Below, piece by piece: positions 8,901 through 16,532 of a stretch of DNA of 64,000 nucleotides (position 1 is its first letter; each line of letters begins with the position of its first letter). The stretch lies in NCBI RefSeq assembly GCF_006547145.1, contig NZ_CP041244.1, positions 868,001-932,000 of the forward strand, in the 5' to 3' direction. The translations under genes and the position numbers were made by a program. The notes beneath the pieces are model-generated. The model was not told the DNA's origin, did no database searches, and worked only from the letters and a program-made list of their open reading frames with translations. The DNA comes from Actinomadura sp. WMMA1423 (lineage in GTDB: Bacteria > Actinomycetota > Actinomycetes > Streptosporangiales > Streptosporangiaceae).

Positions 8901-10211
8901 GGCGGGCGGCGTCCCGGTCATGATCAGGTAGCCGAGAGCGCCGAGCCCGAACACGTCGAGCGGGACGCTGTCGGCCTCGGCACGTCCGAACTCGGGCGCG
9001 AGGTACGCCTCGGCCGAGCGTTCGATATGCCCGGCGGCGGTGGCCGCGTTCCCGGCGAGGGTGGAGGTGCGTCCCTGCGCCACGCCGCCGGAACCGCCAC
9101 CCGGACGGGCCGCCGCCTGCCAGTCGACGATTTTCAGGGCGGGTTCGTAGCCGGCGCCGTGGAACGCGACGTAGACGCTGCGGGCGGCGAGCGCGCGGTG
9201 GTAGAGGTGGCGGCGATGCGCATGCTCGACGGCTTCGGCGAGCTGCCGGATCATGTCCAGGCGGGTCTCGACGTCGAGGCCGTCGCCGTACTGGGCCATG
9301 TAGTGGTCGAGGCGCAGCCACTCGGGGCGGTGCGGGAACACGATCGCAGGGCCCGCGTCGTGGTCGTCGCTGAACTGCTCTGCCTTGACGATCCCCGGAT
9401 GGTCGATGCCCTGGAGGACGAGGTATTCGCGGCGGGCGGCGCGGCGCGTCGACTCCTGCGCCTCGCGGGACGCGCCCAGCTCAGACAGGTAGAGGCGGAT
9501 CCGCCGGTGATCGCCTTCGAGGGCGGTGTTCTCGGCGAGGTAGTCCTCCCAGGTGGGGCCGGCGTCCATCGCTTTCGGTTCCAGCCGCCACGTACCGACC
9601 GTGCGGTGCTTGCGGTAGCCCTGGATGCCGATGGCCTCCATCAGCTCGGGCATCTTGCGGGAGAACGTGGCCTCGTTGCGCGCCGGCCCGGCGGGACGTC
9701 CGGCCCCGAGAAGGTCGCCCCAGATTGCGGGCAGGCCGTTGGAGCGGTCGCGCGCGTAGACGCCGGTGGCCTGCACCTCGTCCAGTTCCGAGTTCAGCGC
9801 CGGGTCGGAAAGGAAGACCGCCGCCCGGATGTAGGGGACGGCGAGGCCGCGTGCCGGGTTGCGGCGCAGCGCCCAGATGAGCTGCTCCTTCAACTCGACG
9901 GCCTTGCGGTTGGCGAGGTGCAGCGGGTTCTCGATCGTGCTGACCCGGCCGCGGTGGTGGAACATCCAGGTGGAGCCGTTGTTGACCAGGCGGCCCTGGT
10001 GGCTCTTGATCTCCACCAGATAGAGGCCAGACGGGGTGACCATGAGCAGGTCGACCTCGCGGACGTGGCCTGACTTGGCGGTGAAGGTGAACGTCGTCCA
10101 GGCACGGTAGGGCTCGGCGGACGGCATGCGTTCACGGACGAAGTCGAGGGCGTCCTGCTCCCAGGGGAACTCTGATCGCGCTCCCTGCCAGCGGTTACCG
10201 CCCGTCGCCAT
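5907..10211 (-). CDS. pglW: BREX-2/Pgl serine/threonine kinase PglW
   Basis: I place the start at ATG 10211 (MATGGNRWQGARSEFPWEQ), where family similarity begins, giving 1,434 residues. An N-terminal NERD nuclease-related domain (about 10-130) contains EVDLLMV and LVEIKS. Two kinase folds follow. The first (about 240-490) has YHRALAARSV where HRDL is expected and VDWQ where DFG is expected, so it looks catalytically dead. The second (about 520-790) keeps HRDIKPEN (641-648), a lysine near 553 and DFS in place of DFG. The remaining 640 residues include a helix-hairpin-like segment. PglW is the kinase of the Pgl/BREX-2 phage-resistance system. It is coupled to pglX by ATGA. Confidence 0.9.
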   Translation of the reverse strand: MATGGNRWQGARSEFPWEQDALDFVRERMPSAEPYRAWTTFTFTAKSGHVREVDLLMVTPSGLYLVEIKSHQGRLVNNGSTWMFHHRGRVSTIENPLHLANRKAVELKEQLIWALRRNPARGLAVPYIRAAVFLSDPALNSELDEVQATGVYARDRSNGLPAIWGDLLGAGRPAGPARNEATFSRKMPELMEAIGIQGYRKHRTVGTWRLEPKAMDAGPTWEDYLAENTALEGDHRRIRLYLSELGASREAQESTRRAARREYLVLQGIDHPGIVKAEQFSDDHDAGPAIVFPHRPEWLRLDHYMAQYGDGLDVETRLDMIRQLAEAVEHAHRRHLYHRALAARSVYVAFHGAGYEPALKIVDWQAAARPGGGSGGVAQGRTSTLAGNAATAAGHIERSAEAYLAPEFGRAEADSVPLDVFGLGALGYLIMTGTPPADSRGTLASRLTEEHCLTPSAVDESITPLMDEVIQDATQLEVFKRCESAKDFLEYLDMIEEELTAPDAEPDQDPLDAVRGTVVHGWTVQRNLGQGSTSRTFLAEREAPDGTQTGVLKVALTEAAADRLHAEAALLARLRSTRIVGLIEGPFEVAGRTVVALEYAGQATLAEHIKRQGRLSPDELEKFGDELFDAADYLEEEGVRHRDIKPENLAIRRLANNTSRLVMLDFSMAGTPDTAVKAGTPDYRDPFVGIDRRPRYDEHAERYAIAVTLHEMAAAERPSWGDGMAEAEFIDKAESTPQISEDRFDAGLRDALAAFFRKALHRDADKRFASLKQMRDAWRGMFLDLDQTAPPTTPGSTDEDTDDVIQARKAQAEAAEPGTPLVEAGLSPRALSAAIDGLGVSTVKDLMAIPATRVHRLSRLGIGSRPRNELLDLATGWRAKFHSRESVTDAAKDQRAAAEDISVAGTTAKDRFKSLSLDEIAGRLVPKGDTQETQIIRLVLALPGPDGAKAPLELWAPQRDIADLKRIKPTDVSQALAVARRRWTADSAIRPLREDVVAILAEKGRVLEADQLATELLARRGSGLADPDARRAVAGAALRVAIETEERLDEPRLAKRRTGPGGKVVLVALRAPEDSDLPSAADLFDYAEELGKRADDLAGMDPLPSAVTVRGTLREVIVPAEMPLLPDTALVALAAAASTNAAVTARLELYPRDLDPVRALKLAQLSGYLAGDGITPRDLRRRVLARFPRMTTLPDGDGFPAALFKALRKADYQVEWNKDGKRLVDKRFDNAARTYSHGRSSGTSATGHLDTDQVTGRLLGSIDGGGFLALKTRTRHAEAVLAALAVFDEVTPINVTTEFMRALREIVAARGKPTWTTMLGADPATAPPVYHQLVAQAFTDVEKVIRAAGCVPLLHDATPLARYKGGPELLSRLADAARDPHEAPHGLWLLCPMQDPKALPLLDDVVVQTNTSNERLVLPGTFGQHDELSTGRAS

Positions 10212-10333
10212 GCCTGCCCATCCCCGGTGGTGTCGTGCCTGGACAGGATAGGAGTAGTCACCGACAGTCCGCATCCTGAGCGGATCACAAACGGGGAACT
10301 TTGCCACATGCGGCCCCAGGGAGCCGTTCGGCG

Positions 10334-10361
10334 TTTACAACGCGATGGGCGGCGCTACTCT
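10334..10361 (+). promoter_or_regulatory. Likely sigma-70-type promoter for the DUF262 operon
   Basis: TTTACA (10334-10339) and TACTCT (10356-10361) are separated by 16 bases and lie 39 bases before the GTG start at 10401. This fits an HrdB-type -35/-10 pair. The 189 bases between pglW and this gene must also hold the divergent pglW promoter, which I could not assign. Confidence 0.4.
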
Positions 10362-10400
10362 CGCACGTAAACCGAAACCGGATCCGAGGAGTGCCGGCGC

Positions 10401-12194
10401 GTGCCGTTCCACACCCCCCAAGAAGGACTCAAAGACCTACTTGACAAGGTCCATGAGGGAAAGATCCAGTTGCCCGATTTCCAGCGGTCCTGGAAGTGGG
10501 ACGACGAGCGGATCGTGGCGCTGCTCGGAACCGTGACCCGGCACTATCCGGTCGGCGTGTTCATGGCGCTCCAGACGGGCGGTCCTGGAACGAGGTTCAA
10601 ACCGCGGCCGCTGGCCGGGGCGCCGGTCGCCGACCTCGAACCAGAAATACTGCTCATGGACGGTCAGCAGCGGCTCACCTCCCTCTACCAGGCCCTCCGC
10701 TCTGATGCCCCGGTCGAAACCATGGACGCGCGCAAGAAGAAGCTGCGGCGCTGGTACTACATCGACATCGCGAAGGCCGTCGATGACGACGTGGACCGCG
10801 AAGAGGCGATCCTCTCCGTACCCGAAGACCGCATCCTGCGAGAGGACTTCGGCAGGGGCGTGACCTACGATCTCAGCACCCCGGACAAGGAGGCGGCGGC
10901 CGGGCTGTTCCCGCTGCGGCTGGTCCTCGACCAGTCCGCGACCCAGAAGTGGATGCGCATCTACGTGGGCCTCGATGGCGCCCACTGGGACGTGTGGGAC
11001 AAGTTCAACTCAAAGGTGATCCACAACGTCGCCCAGTACATGATCCCCGTCATCAGCCTTACCAAGGACACTCCGAAGGAGGCCGTCTGCACGGTCTTCG
11101 AGAAAGTGAACACCGGCGGCGTTCCCCTGACCGTCTTCGAATTGATGACCGCCTCGTATGCCGTGGACGACTTCCAACTCCATGAGGACTGGGACCGGAT
11201 CTGGAGCGAACTGGACGGCGGCACAATGCTGGTCGGTGCTCGTGCCGGGTTGAGCAACACCGACTTCCTCCAGACCATCACCCTGGTGTCCACGCACTTC
11301 CGGAGGAGAGCGCGCGCAGCTTGCAAACGCAAGGACATCCTTGAGCTGCCGCTCGAGGAGTACCGGACATGGTCCCCCCGAGTGCTCGACGCCTACCACT
11401 GGACCGCACGGTTCTTGCGGCAGCAGTGCGTCTTCGACGTAGCGGACATCCCGTATATGACCCAACTGGTCGCGCTGGCCGCGATCCGGACCGTCCTCGG
11501 CAAGGAGACCGACACGGAGGACGCCCAGGAGAAGATCTCCCGCTGGTTCTGGTGCGGCGTCTTCGGCGAGCAGTACGGCGGATCGCCCGAGACCCGGCTC
11601 CCGCGCGACCTGGAGCAAGTGATCGGCTGGGTTCGTGACGGCGATGAGCCGGCCTCCGTCGGGGAGGCCATCTTCCGGGAAGCCCGGCTGGGCACCATGC
11701 GCAGCCGCAACAGCGCCGCCTACAAGGGCCTGTACGCGCTGGTCATGCAACAGGGCGCCAAGGACTGGACCTACAACCGGGAGGCGATCGACGAGGACGT
11801 CTTCCGCAACCACCAGGCCGGGATCTACCAGATCTTCTCCAAGGGCTGGTGCGACAGGCACGGCATCCCGTGGGAGAAGGCCGAGAGCATCGTCAACAAG
11901 ACGGTGCTCACCCGCCGGACCGGGCAGCTCATGGGCAAGAAGTCCCCCCGGTCCTACCTGCAGACCCTGGAGACCGACACCGGACTGCCCGCGAACTGGC
12001 TGGACGACATCATCGCCACGCATCTGGTCGACCCCGCCGCACTGCGGTCCGAAGATTTCGACCTGTTCTACCAGAACCGCGCGGCAGAACTGCGGGCCCT
12101 GATCGAGAAGGCGATGGGTAAGGCGGCGATCCCGGCCGAGCAGGCTTCGGAGTCGGCGGCCGACTACGAGACCGACCCGGAGCTGGTGGCATGA
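10401..12194 (+). CDS. DUF262 domain protein (GmrSD/ParB-like family)
   Basis: This 597-residue protein starts at GTG 10401 behind GAGGAG (10386-10391). The N-terminal DUF262 domain has LPDFQRSWKWDDERIVALL and the signature LLMDGQQRLTSLYQAL (DGQQR near residues 87-91), the motif linked to NTP hydrolysis in GmrS-like proteins. The C-terminal part aligns by eye with the DUF1524 HNH region (SIVNKTVLTRRTGQ...SPRSYL). The usual HIFP histidine motif seems replaced by QIFS, so nuclease activity is uncertain. It is coupled by ATGA to a CBS/HEPN-like gene and diverges from pglWX, which argues for a defence role. The pairing is an inference from position. Confidence 0.8.
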   Translation: MPFHTPQEGLKDLLDKVHEGKIQLPDFQRSWKWDDERIVALLGTVTRHYPVGVFMALQTGGPGTRFKPRPLAGAPVADLEPEILLMDGQQRLTSLYQALRSDAPVETMDARKKKLRRWYYIDIAKAVDDDVDREEAILSVPEDRILREDFGRGVTYDLSTPDKEAAAGLFPLRLVLDQSATQKWMRIYVGLDGAHWDVWDKFNSKVIHNVAQYMIPVISLTKDTPKEAVCTVFEKVNTGGVPLTVFELMTASYAVDDFQLHEDWDRIWSELDGGTMLVGARAGLSNTDFLQTITLVSTHFRRRARAACKRKDILELPLEEYRTWSPRVLDAYHWTARFLRQQCVFDVADIPYMTQLVALAAIRTVLGKETDTEDAQEKISRWFWCGVFGEQYGGSPETRLPRDLEQVIGWVRDGDEPASVGEAIFREARLGTMRSRNSAAYKGLYALVMQQGAKDWTYNREAIDEDVFRNHQAGIYQIFSKGWCDRHGIPWEKAESIVNKTVLTRRTGQLMGKKSPRSYLQTLETDTGLPANWLDDIIATHLVDPAALRSEDFDLFYQNRAAELRALIEKAMGKAAIPAEQASESAADYETDPELVA

Positions 12195-13159
12195 CTCTTC
12201 CGCCCGAACTCCAGAATGCGGCGGCCGACCCTGTCGAGCTCACGGTGGGAAGACTGCTGGCGCTGTTCGGCGAGCGCAATCGCGATCCGGGGATCGTCGC
12301 CGGGATCGACACCGCGCTGTCGGAAGCCGGGCTTCGCTGCGTCCCGTCACTGATCCACGGGAACCTGAGCTCGACGGTGACCGTGGGACCGCTTGAGGAG
12401 GCCAGGGAGGCCCCGGAACCCGGTGGAGAGGAAGAGACCCTCGCCGCCACCGCCCTGCGCATCGGAGATCTGCCGACGGCGCGCATGCCGGATGGGGCAC
12501 TCGTCCATCTACTCCCGGAAGACGACCTGCCACGCGCGCGCATGCTGATGCTCGAGAATCGCTTCTCGCAACTCCCGGTGCTGTCGGGGGTCATGCTCAA
12601 GGGCGTGGTCAGCTGGCAGTCGATCGCGATGGCCCACGCCCGCGGGCAGTGTGAATCGCTGACAGACGTGACGGAGCCGGCCCGGGAGGTGAGCATCGAC
12701 GCGGAACTCCTGGTCACCATTCCCGACATCATCGAGAACAACTGCGTGTTCGTACATGACGATCACAAGATCACCGGACTCGTGACGGTCGCGGATCTGA
12801 GCCTGGAGTTCGGTCGGCTCACTGGCCCTTTTCTGCGTCTCGGCGAGATCGAGCGACGGCTCCGCAAATGCGTCAACCGGATGTGCGGCACGGCAGAGGA
12901 ACTTCGTGCAGCGTCTGGTAACAACAAGGCCGACTGCCCGGAGGACCTCACGATCTGGCAGATCCAGCAGGTGTTCGCCAAGCCGGACTGCTGGGCACGG
13001 CTGCCCTGGGCGCTGCACCGTGACGACTTCGTGACCAGGCTGGACGCGGTTCGTAAGATCCGCAACGAGGTGGCGCACTTCCGACCCAACCCGCTCACGG
13101 AAACCCAGTTGAAACAGGTCGATGCCTTCGCCGGTCTTCTCAAGACCTTCGTTCCGTGA
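12191..13159 (+). CDS. CBS-domain protein with C-terminal HEPN-like region
   Basis: A 322-residue protein whose ATG overlaps the DUF262 stop (ATGA). Residues about 88-210 look like a CBS pair: SQLPVLSGVMLKGVVSWQSIA in the first repeat, NNCVFVHDDHKITGLVTVADL in the second. CBS pairs bind adenosyl nucleotides in many families. The C-terminal 100 residues are helical and contain RKIRNEVAHF. RNEVAH (291-296) matches the R-X4-H motif of HEPN ribonucleases, many of which act in toxin-antitoxin or abortive-infection systems. A nucleotide-sensing RNase effector is therefore plausible but unproven. Some HEPN-fold proteins with this motif are not nucleases. Confidence 0.7.
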   Translation: MTLPPELQNAAADPVELTVGRLLALFGERNRDPGIVAGIDTALSEAGLRCVPSLIHGNLSSTVTVGPLEEAREAPEPGGEEETLAATALRIGDLPTARMPDGALVHLLPEDDLPRARMLMLENRFSQLPVLSGVMLKGVVSWQSIAMAHARGQCESLTDVTEPAREVSIDAELLVTIPDIIENNCVFVHDDHKITGLVTVADLSLEFGRLTGPFLRLGEIERRLRKCVNRMCGTAEELRAASGNNKADCPEDLTIWQIQQVFAKPDCWARLPWALHRDDFVTRLDAVRKIRNEVAHFRPNPLTETQLKQVDAFAGLLKTFVP

Positions 13160-13234
13160 AGGTGGCCCAAGTCGCCGGGCGGGGATGCGTCGGTAGATGA
13201 CACGGAGCTGCCCGGCTTGTATCGGGGCATCGTC

Positions 13235-14809
13235 TCAGCGGAGGCGGGCGGTCAGGAGTTTTTTGCTGATCTTGCCGACCGGGGTGCGGGGGAATTCGGT
13301 GGTCGTCTCCAGGCGGTCGGGAAACTTGTAGGCGGCGAGGCCGCGGGTGCGGAGGAAGTCCTTCGTCTCGCGCAGGCCGGGGGCCTTCTCCCCCTCCCTG
13401 ATGATGAGGAAGGCGCAGGTGCGCTCGCCCATGACCGGGTCCGGGACGCCGACCACGGCCGCGTCGTGGATCGCGGGGTGGGCCAGGAGGTGGTTCTCCA
13501 GCTCCTCGGCGGAGATCTTGTCGCCGCCCCGGTTGATCTGGTCCTTCTCGCGGCCCTCGACGATGAGGTGGCCGGACGGCAGTTCCCTGACGAGGTCGCC
13601 CGTGCGGTAGAAGCCGTCCGGGGTGAAGGAGCGGGCGTTGTGCTCCGGCGCGCGGTAGTAGCCGCGGAGTGTGTAGGGGCCGCGGGTCAGGAGTTCGCCC
13701 ACTTCGCCGGGGGCGACCTGCTCGCCGTCCTCGTCGACCACGCGGACCTCGTCGGACGGGGACAGGGGGCGGCCCTGGGTTCGTTCGACCAGGTCCTGCG
13801 GGTCGTCCAGGCGGGTGTAGTTCAAAAGGCCCTCGGCCATGCCGAAGACCTGCTGGAGCCGGCAGCCGAGGGCGGCCGGGATCTCGGCGGCGCGTTCGGC
13901 GGCGAGCTTCGCGCCGCCCACCTGGAGGAGTTCGAGGGACGAGAGGTCCTCGTCCGACCAGGTCACCGCGTCCAGCCAGAGGAGGGCGATCGGCGGGACG
14001 ACCGCGCAGACCGTGGCGCGCTCGCGTTCGATCAGGGGGAACGCCTCGTCGGGAGCGCCGGAGGGCGAGAGGACGACGGTGCCGCCCGTGGCGAAGACGC
14101 CGAGGATGCCGGGGCAGGCCAGGGCGAAGTTGTGCGCGGCGGGCAGGACGACCAGGTAGACGGTGTCGCGGCCGAGGCCGCACAGCTCGGCGCTGGCCGC
14201 CAGGTTGTAGACGTAGTCGCGGTGCGTCCTGGGGATCAGTTTCGGGAGGCCGGTGGTGCCGCCGGAGAGGAGGAAGACGCCCACATCGGACGGATCGGGG
14301 GCGGGCGCGGCCACCGGGTCGGCGTCGACGGAGGCGAGCGGCGTGAACTCCTCGGCCTCGCCTTCGACGATCACATGCTCCACGGGGAGGGTGCGGGCCA
14401 GCGCGCGGTAGTCGAAGTCGCCGTCGCGGTCGGCGCAGATGTAGGCGCGGGCCTCGGACAGCTCGCACAGGTAGCGGATCTCGCTCTCGCGGTGCGCCGG
14501 GAGCGCGAGGACGGGGGCCGCGCCAAGGCGGACGAGGGCCAGGAACACGACGACGAAGCCCGCGGTGTTCGGCAGCTGGACGACGGCGCGGTCCCCGCGG
14601 CGCAGGCCGAGGGCGAGGAGGCCCGCGGCGGTGCGGGCGGCGCGGGAGTCCAGGTCGGCGTAGGTGAGGCGGTCGTCGCCCACGACCAGGGCGAGTGCGT
14701 CTGGGTCGCCGTGCAGGACGTCGCCGAGGAGGCGGTCGGTCCAGTGGCCCTCGGCCTTGTATCGGGCTTCGAGGTCGGCCGGCCAGGGGGTGAAGCCGTC
14801 CACGGTCAC
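13235..14809 (-). CDS. Aryl-AMP ligase of siderophore synthesis (salicylate or 2,3-dihydroxybenzoate)
   Basis: This 524-residue adenylating enzyme belongs to the EntE/DhbE/MbtA family. GTG 14809 overlaps the PanD stop (GTGA). It has the P-loop-like [16 protein letters not shown], the A5 region [20 protein letters not shown], and the C-terminal lysine in TPVGKISKK. The specificity stretch [11 protein letters not shown] carries Asn, Phe and Cys where DhbE has Asn, Tyr and Ser. The Phe/Cys pattern is typical of salicylate-activating members such as YbtE and PchD. It would load the aryl group on the ArCP at the N terminus of the synthetase at 16533-19895. No salicylate or DHB synthase gene is present in the window. 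Confidence 0.88.
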   Translation of the reverse strand: MTVDGFTPWPADLEARYKAEGHWTDRLLGDVLHGDPDALALVVGDDRLTYADLDSRAARTAAGLLALGLRRGDRAVVQLPNTAGFVVVFLALVRLGAAPVLALPAHRESEIRYLCELSEARAYICADRDGDFDYRALARTLPVEHVIVEGEAEEFTPLASVDADPVAAPAPDPSDVGVFLLSGGTTGLPKLIPRTHRDYVYNLAASAELCGLGRDTVYLVVLPAAHNFALACPGILGVFATGGTVVLSPSGAPDEAFPLIERERATVCAVVPPIALLWLDAVTWSDEDLSSLELLQVGGAKLAAERAAEIPAALGCRLQQVFGMAEGLLNYTRLDDPQDLVERTQGRPLSPSDEVRVVDEDGEQVAPGEVGELLTRGPYTLRGYYRAPEHNARSFTPDGFYRTGDLVRELPSGHLIVEGREKDQINRGGDKISAEELENHLLAHPAIHDAAVVGVPDPVMGERTCAFLIIREGEKAPGLRETKDFLRTRGLAAYKFPDRLETTTEFPRTPVGKISKKLLTARLR

Positions 14810-15207
14810 CGTCCCGCGAGCTGGGCGGGGGCGCCGGGCGCGGGCTCGGCAGGGTCGGCCCCCAAGGCGACGATGCGGTTCGCAGCGTCGACGTGGACGA
14901 CGCGGGGCTCGTGCCGGGCCGGGTCCTCCACGGCGGCGTAGGTAATGATGATCACTAGGTCTCCGGGCTGGACCAGGCGGGCGGCCGCGCCGTTGACGCC
15001 GATGACCCCGCTGCCCGCCTCGCCGGTGATCGCGTAAGTGACGAGCCGGGCCCCGTTGGTGATGTCCACGAGGTGGACCTGCTCGCCCTCCACGATGTCG
15101 GCCGCCGCCATCAGGTCGGCGTCGATCGTCAGCGAGCCCACGTAGTGCAGGTCCGCCTGGGTGACGGTCGCCCGGTGGATCTTCCCGTTCATCAGCGTCC
15201 GCTGCAC
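14806..15207 (-). CDS. panD: Aspartate 1-decarboxylase PanD within a siderophore locus
   Basis: From GTG 15207 the product is 133 residues, and [25 protein letters not shown] aligns end to end with the PanD N terminus. The self-cleavage Gly-Ser (in YVGSLTID), which yields the pyruvoyl cofactor, is present, as are [12 protein letters not shown] and [12 protein letters not shown]. The start is preceded by an AGAGGAG tract. An open extension to TTG 15228 exists, but homology favours GTG. PanD makes beta-alanine, normally for pantothenate. Here it is coupled to the aryl ligase and lies 23 bases from an iron box, so it probably supplies beta-alanine for a siderophore. Madurastatins of Actinomadura are reported to contain this residue. 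The tail of about 25 residues is longer than usual. Confidence 0.9.
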   Translation of the reverse strand: MQRTLMNGKIHRATVTQADLHYVGSLTIDADLMAAADIVEGEQVHLVDITNGARLVTYAITGEAGSGVIGVNGAAARLVQPGDLVIIITYAAVEDPARHEPRVVHVDAANRIVALGADPAEPAPGAPAQLAGR

Positions 15208-15229
15208 GGCTCCTCTTTCCACGATCAAG

Positions 15230-15248
15230 TAAGGCTAGGCTAACCTTA
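15230..15248. promoter_or_regulatory. Iron box (IdeR/DmdR1-type operator) between panD and exporter
   Basis: TAAGGCTAGGCTAACCTTA is a near-palindrome that closely matches the actinobacterial iron box TTAGGTTAGGCTAACCTAA. It lies between the divergent panD (starts 15207) and MFS exporter (starts 15280), so one site can repress both under iron sufficiency. Confidence 0.85.
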
Positions 15249-15279
15249 GCTACCCGATCGGCAGAGGAGAACCCCGAGG

Positions 15280-16524
15280 ATGCTCCGGCGACTGGTCATC
15301 GACGTCGGGCCGCTGCGCGACAGCAGGCCGTTCCGCGACGTGTTCGTCGCCCGCACCGTCTCGGTCTTCGGGATCGGCATGCTGGTGGTCGCCCTTCCGG
15401 TGCAGGTCTACGGCCTCACCGGGTCCACCGTGCACGTGGGAGGGGTCTCCGCGGCCGAGGGGTTCGCGCTCCTCGCCGGGTTCCTGTGGGGCGGAGTGCT
15501 GGCCGACCGGCACGACCGCCGGCGCCTGATGCTGCGGGCGCGCGCGGCGGCCGGGGCCGGGTTCGTCCTGCTGGCGCTCAACGCGTTCCTCCCCTCCCCC
15601 TCGCTGACCGCCCTCTACGCGCTGGCCGCGTGGGACGGGCTGATGACCGGCGTCAGCATCACCGCGCTGCTCGCCGCGACACCGGCGCTGGTCGCGCCGG
15701 ACAAGCTCGTCGCGGCGGGCGCGCTCAACGCGCTGACCGTCCGGCTCGGGTCGATGGCCTCCCCCGCGCTCGGCGGGCTCGTGGTCTCGGCGTTCGGCGT
15801 GGGCTGGAACTACGCGGCCGCGGCGGCCGGGACGCTCGGCACGCTCGGGCTGCTGACCGGCCTGCCGCAGCTCAAGCCCGCCGCCTCGGAGCCGAACGTC
15901 AATCCGCTGAGGTCGGTCTGGGACGGGTTCCGCTTCGTCGCCTCGCACCGGGTCGTCGGCTCGCTGATGCTCCTCGGCCTGCTGTTCATGGTCGCGGGCG
16001 GCATCCCCGTCCTGATGCCGGCGTTCGCGAGCCGGAGCCTGGACGGCGGCGCCACCACGGTCGGGCTGCTGTTCGCGGCGCCGGCGTGCGGCGCCGTCCT
16101 CGCCTCCCTGACGAGCGGCTGGGCCGGGCGGGCCAGGACACCGGGCCTGGCGCTGCTCGTCGCTTCCGTCTCCGGATTCGCCGCGCTCGCCTGCCTCGGT
16201 CTGGCGCGTCACCCGGCGCTCGCCGTCGCGATCCTGTTCGTGTACGGGTTCGTCCAGTCGGTCGAGGAGATCCTCCGGTACGGGCTGATCCAGTCCCATA
16301 CGCCCGACTCGCACCTCGGCCGTGTGAACGCGCTGTGGTCGGCGCAGGAGACGGGCGGCGGCGCCGTCGGAGCGCTCGGCGCCGGGGCGCTCGGCCGGTT
16401 CCTCGCCCCGGGTGCCGCCATCGTCCTGTACGGGACGGTGAGCGCCGTCCTCGCCCTCGCGCTGGCCCTCACGCTCACCGGGCTCCGGACCGCGACGCTG
16501 CGTCCGGAGCCCGAGCCCGGCTGA
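15280..16524 (+). CDS. MFS siderophore exporter (EntS-like)
   Basis: A 414-residue membrane protein with about 12 hydrophobic segments. The start is ATG 15280 behind AGAGGAG. The cytoplasmic loop GGVLADRHDRRRLML after the second or third helix is the MFS motif A variant seen in EntS-type exporters, and the N terminus (FRDVFVARTVSVFGIGMLVVALPVQVY) is typical of that group. It is divergent from panD, shares its iron box, and is convergent with the synthetase gene 8 bases away. It should export the finished siderophore. Confidence 0.85.
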   Translation: MLRRLVIDVGPLRDSRPFRDVFVARTVSVFGIGMLVVALPVQVYGLTGSTVHVGGVSAAEGFALLAGFLWGGVLADRHDRRRLMLRARAAAGAGFVLLALNAFLPSPSLTALYALAAWDGLMTGVSITALLAATPALVAPDKLVAAGALNALTVRLGSMASPALGGLVVSAFGVGWNYAAAAAGTLGTLGLLTGLPQLKPAASEPNVNPLRSVWDGFRFVASHRVVGSLMLLGLLFMVAGGIPVLMPAFASRSLDGGATTVGLLFAAPACGAVLASLTSGWAGRARTPGLALLVASVSGFAALACLGLARHPALAVAILFVYGFVQSVEEILRYGLIQSHTPDSHLGRVNALWSAQETGGGAVGALGAGALGRFLAPGAAIVLYGTVSAVLALALALTLTGLRTATLRPEPEPG

Positions 16525-16532
16525 TCCCGGCC

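Noticed and set aside
5937..10073. A 1,378-codon open frame on the plus strand opposite pglW
   Set aside because: It is the mirror of a G+C-rich gene: its product is low-complexity Gly/Val/Glu/Arg repeats with no domain, while the minus strand gives a full NERD-kinase protein.
13140..14468. A 442-codon open frame parallel to the aryl-AMP ligase
   Set aside because: Same strand but shifted frame, Arg/Pro/Gly-rich with no motif; the ligase frame has all adenylation motifs.
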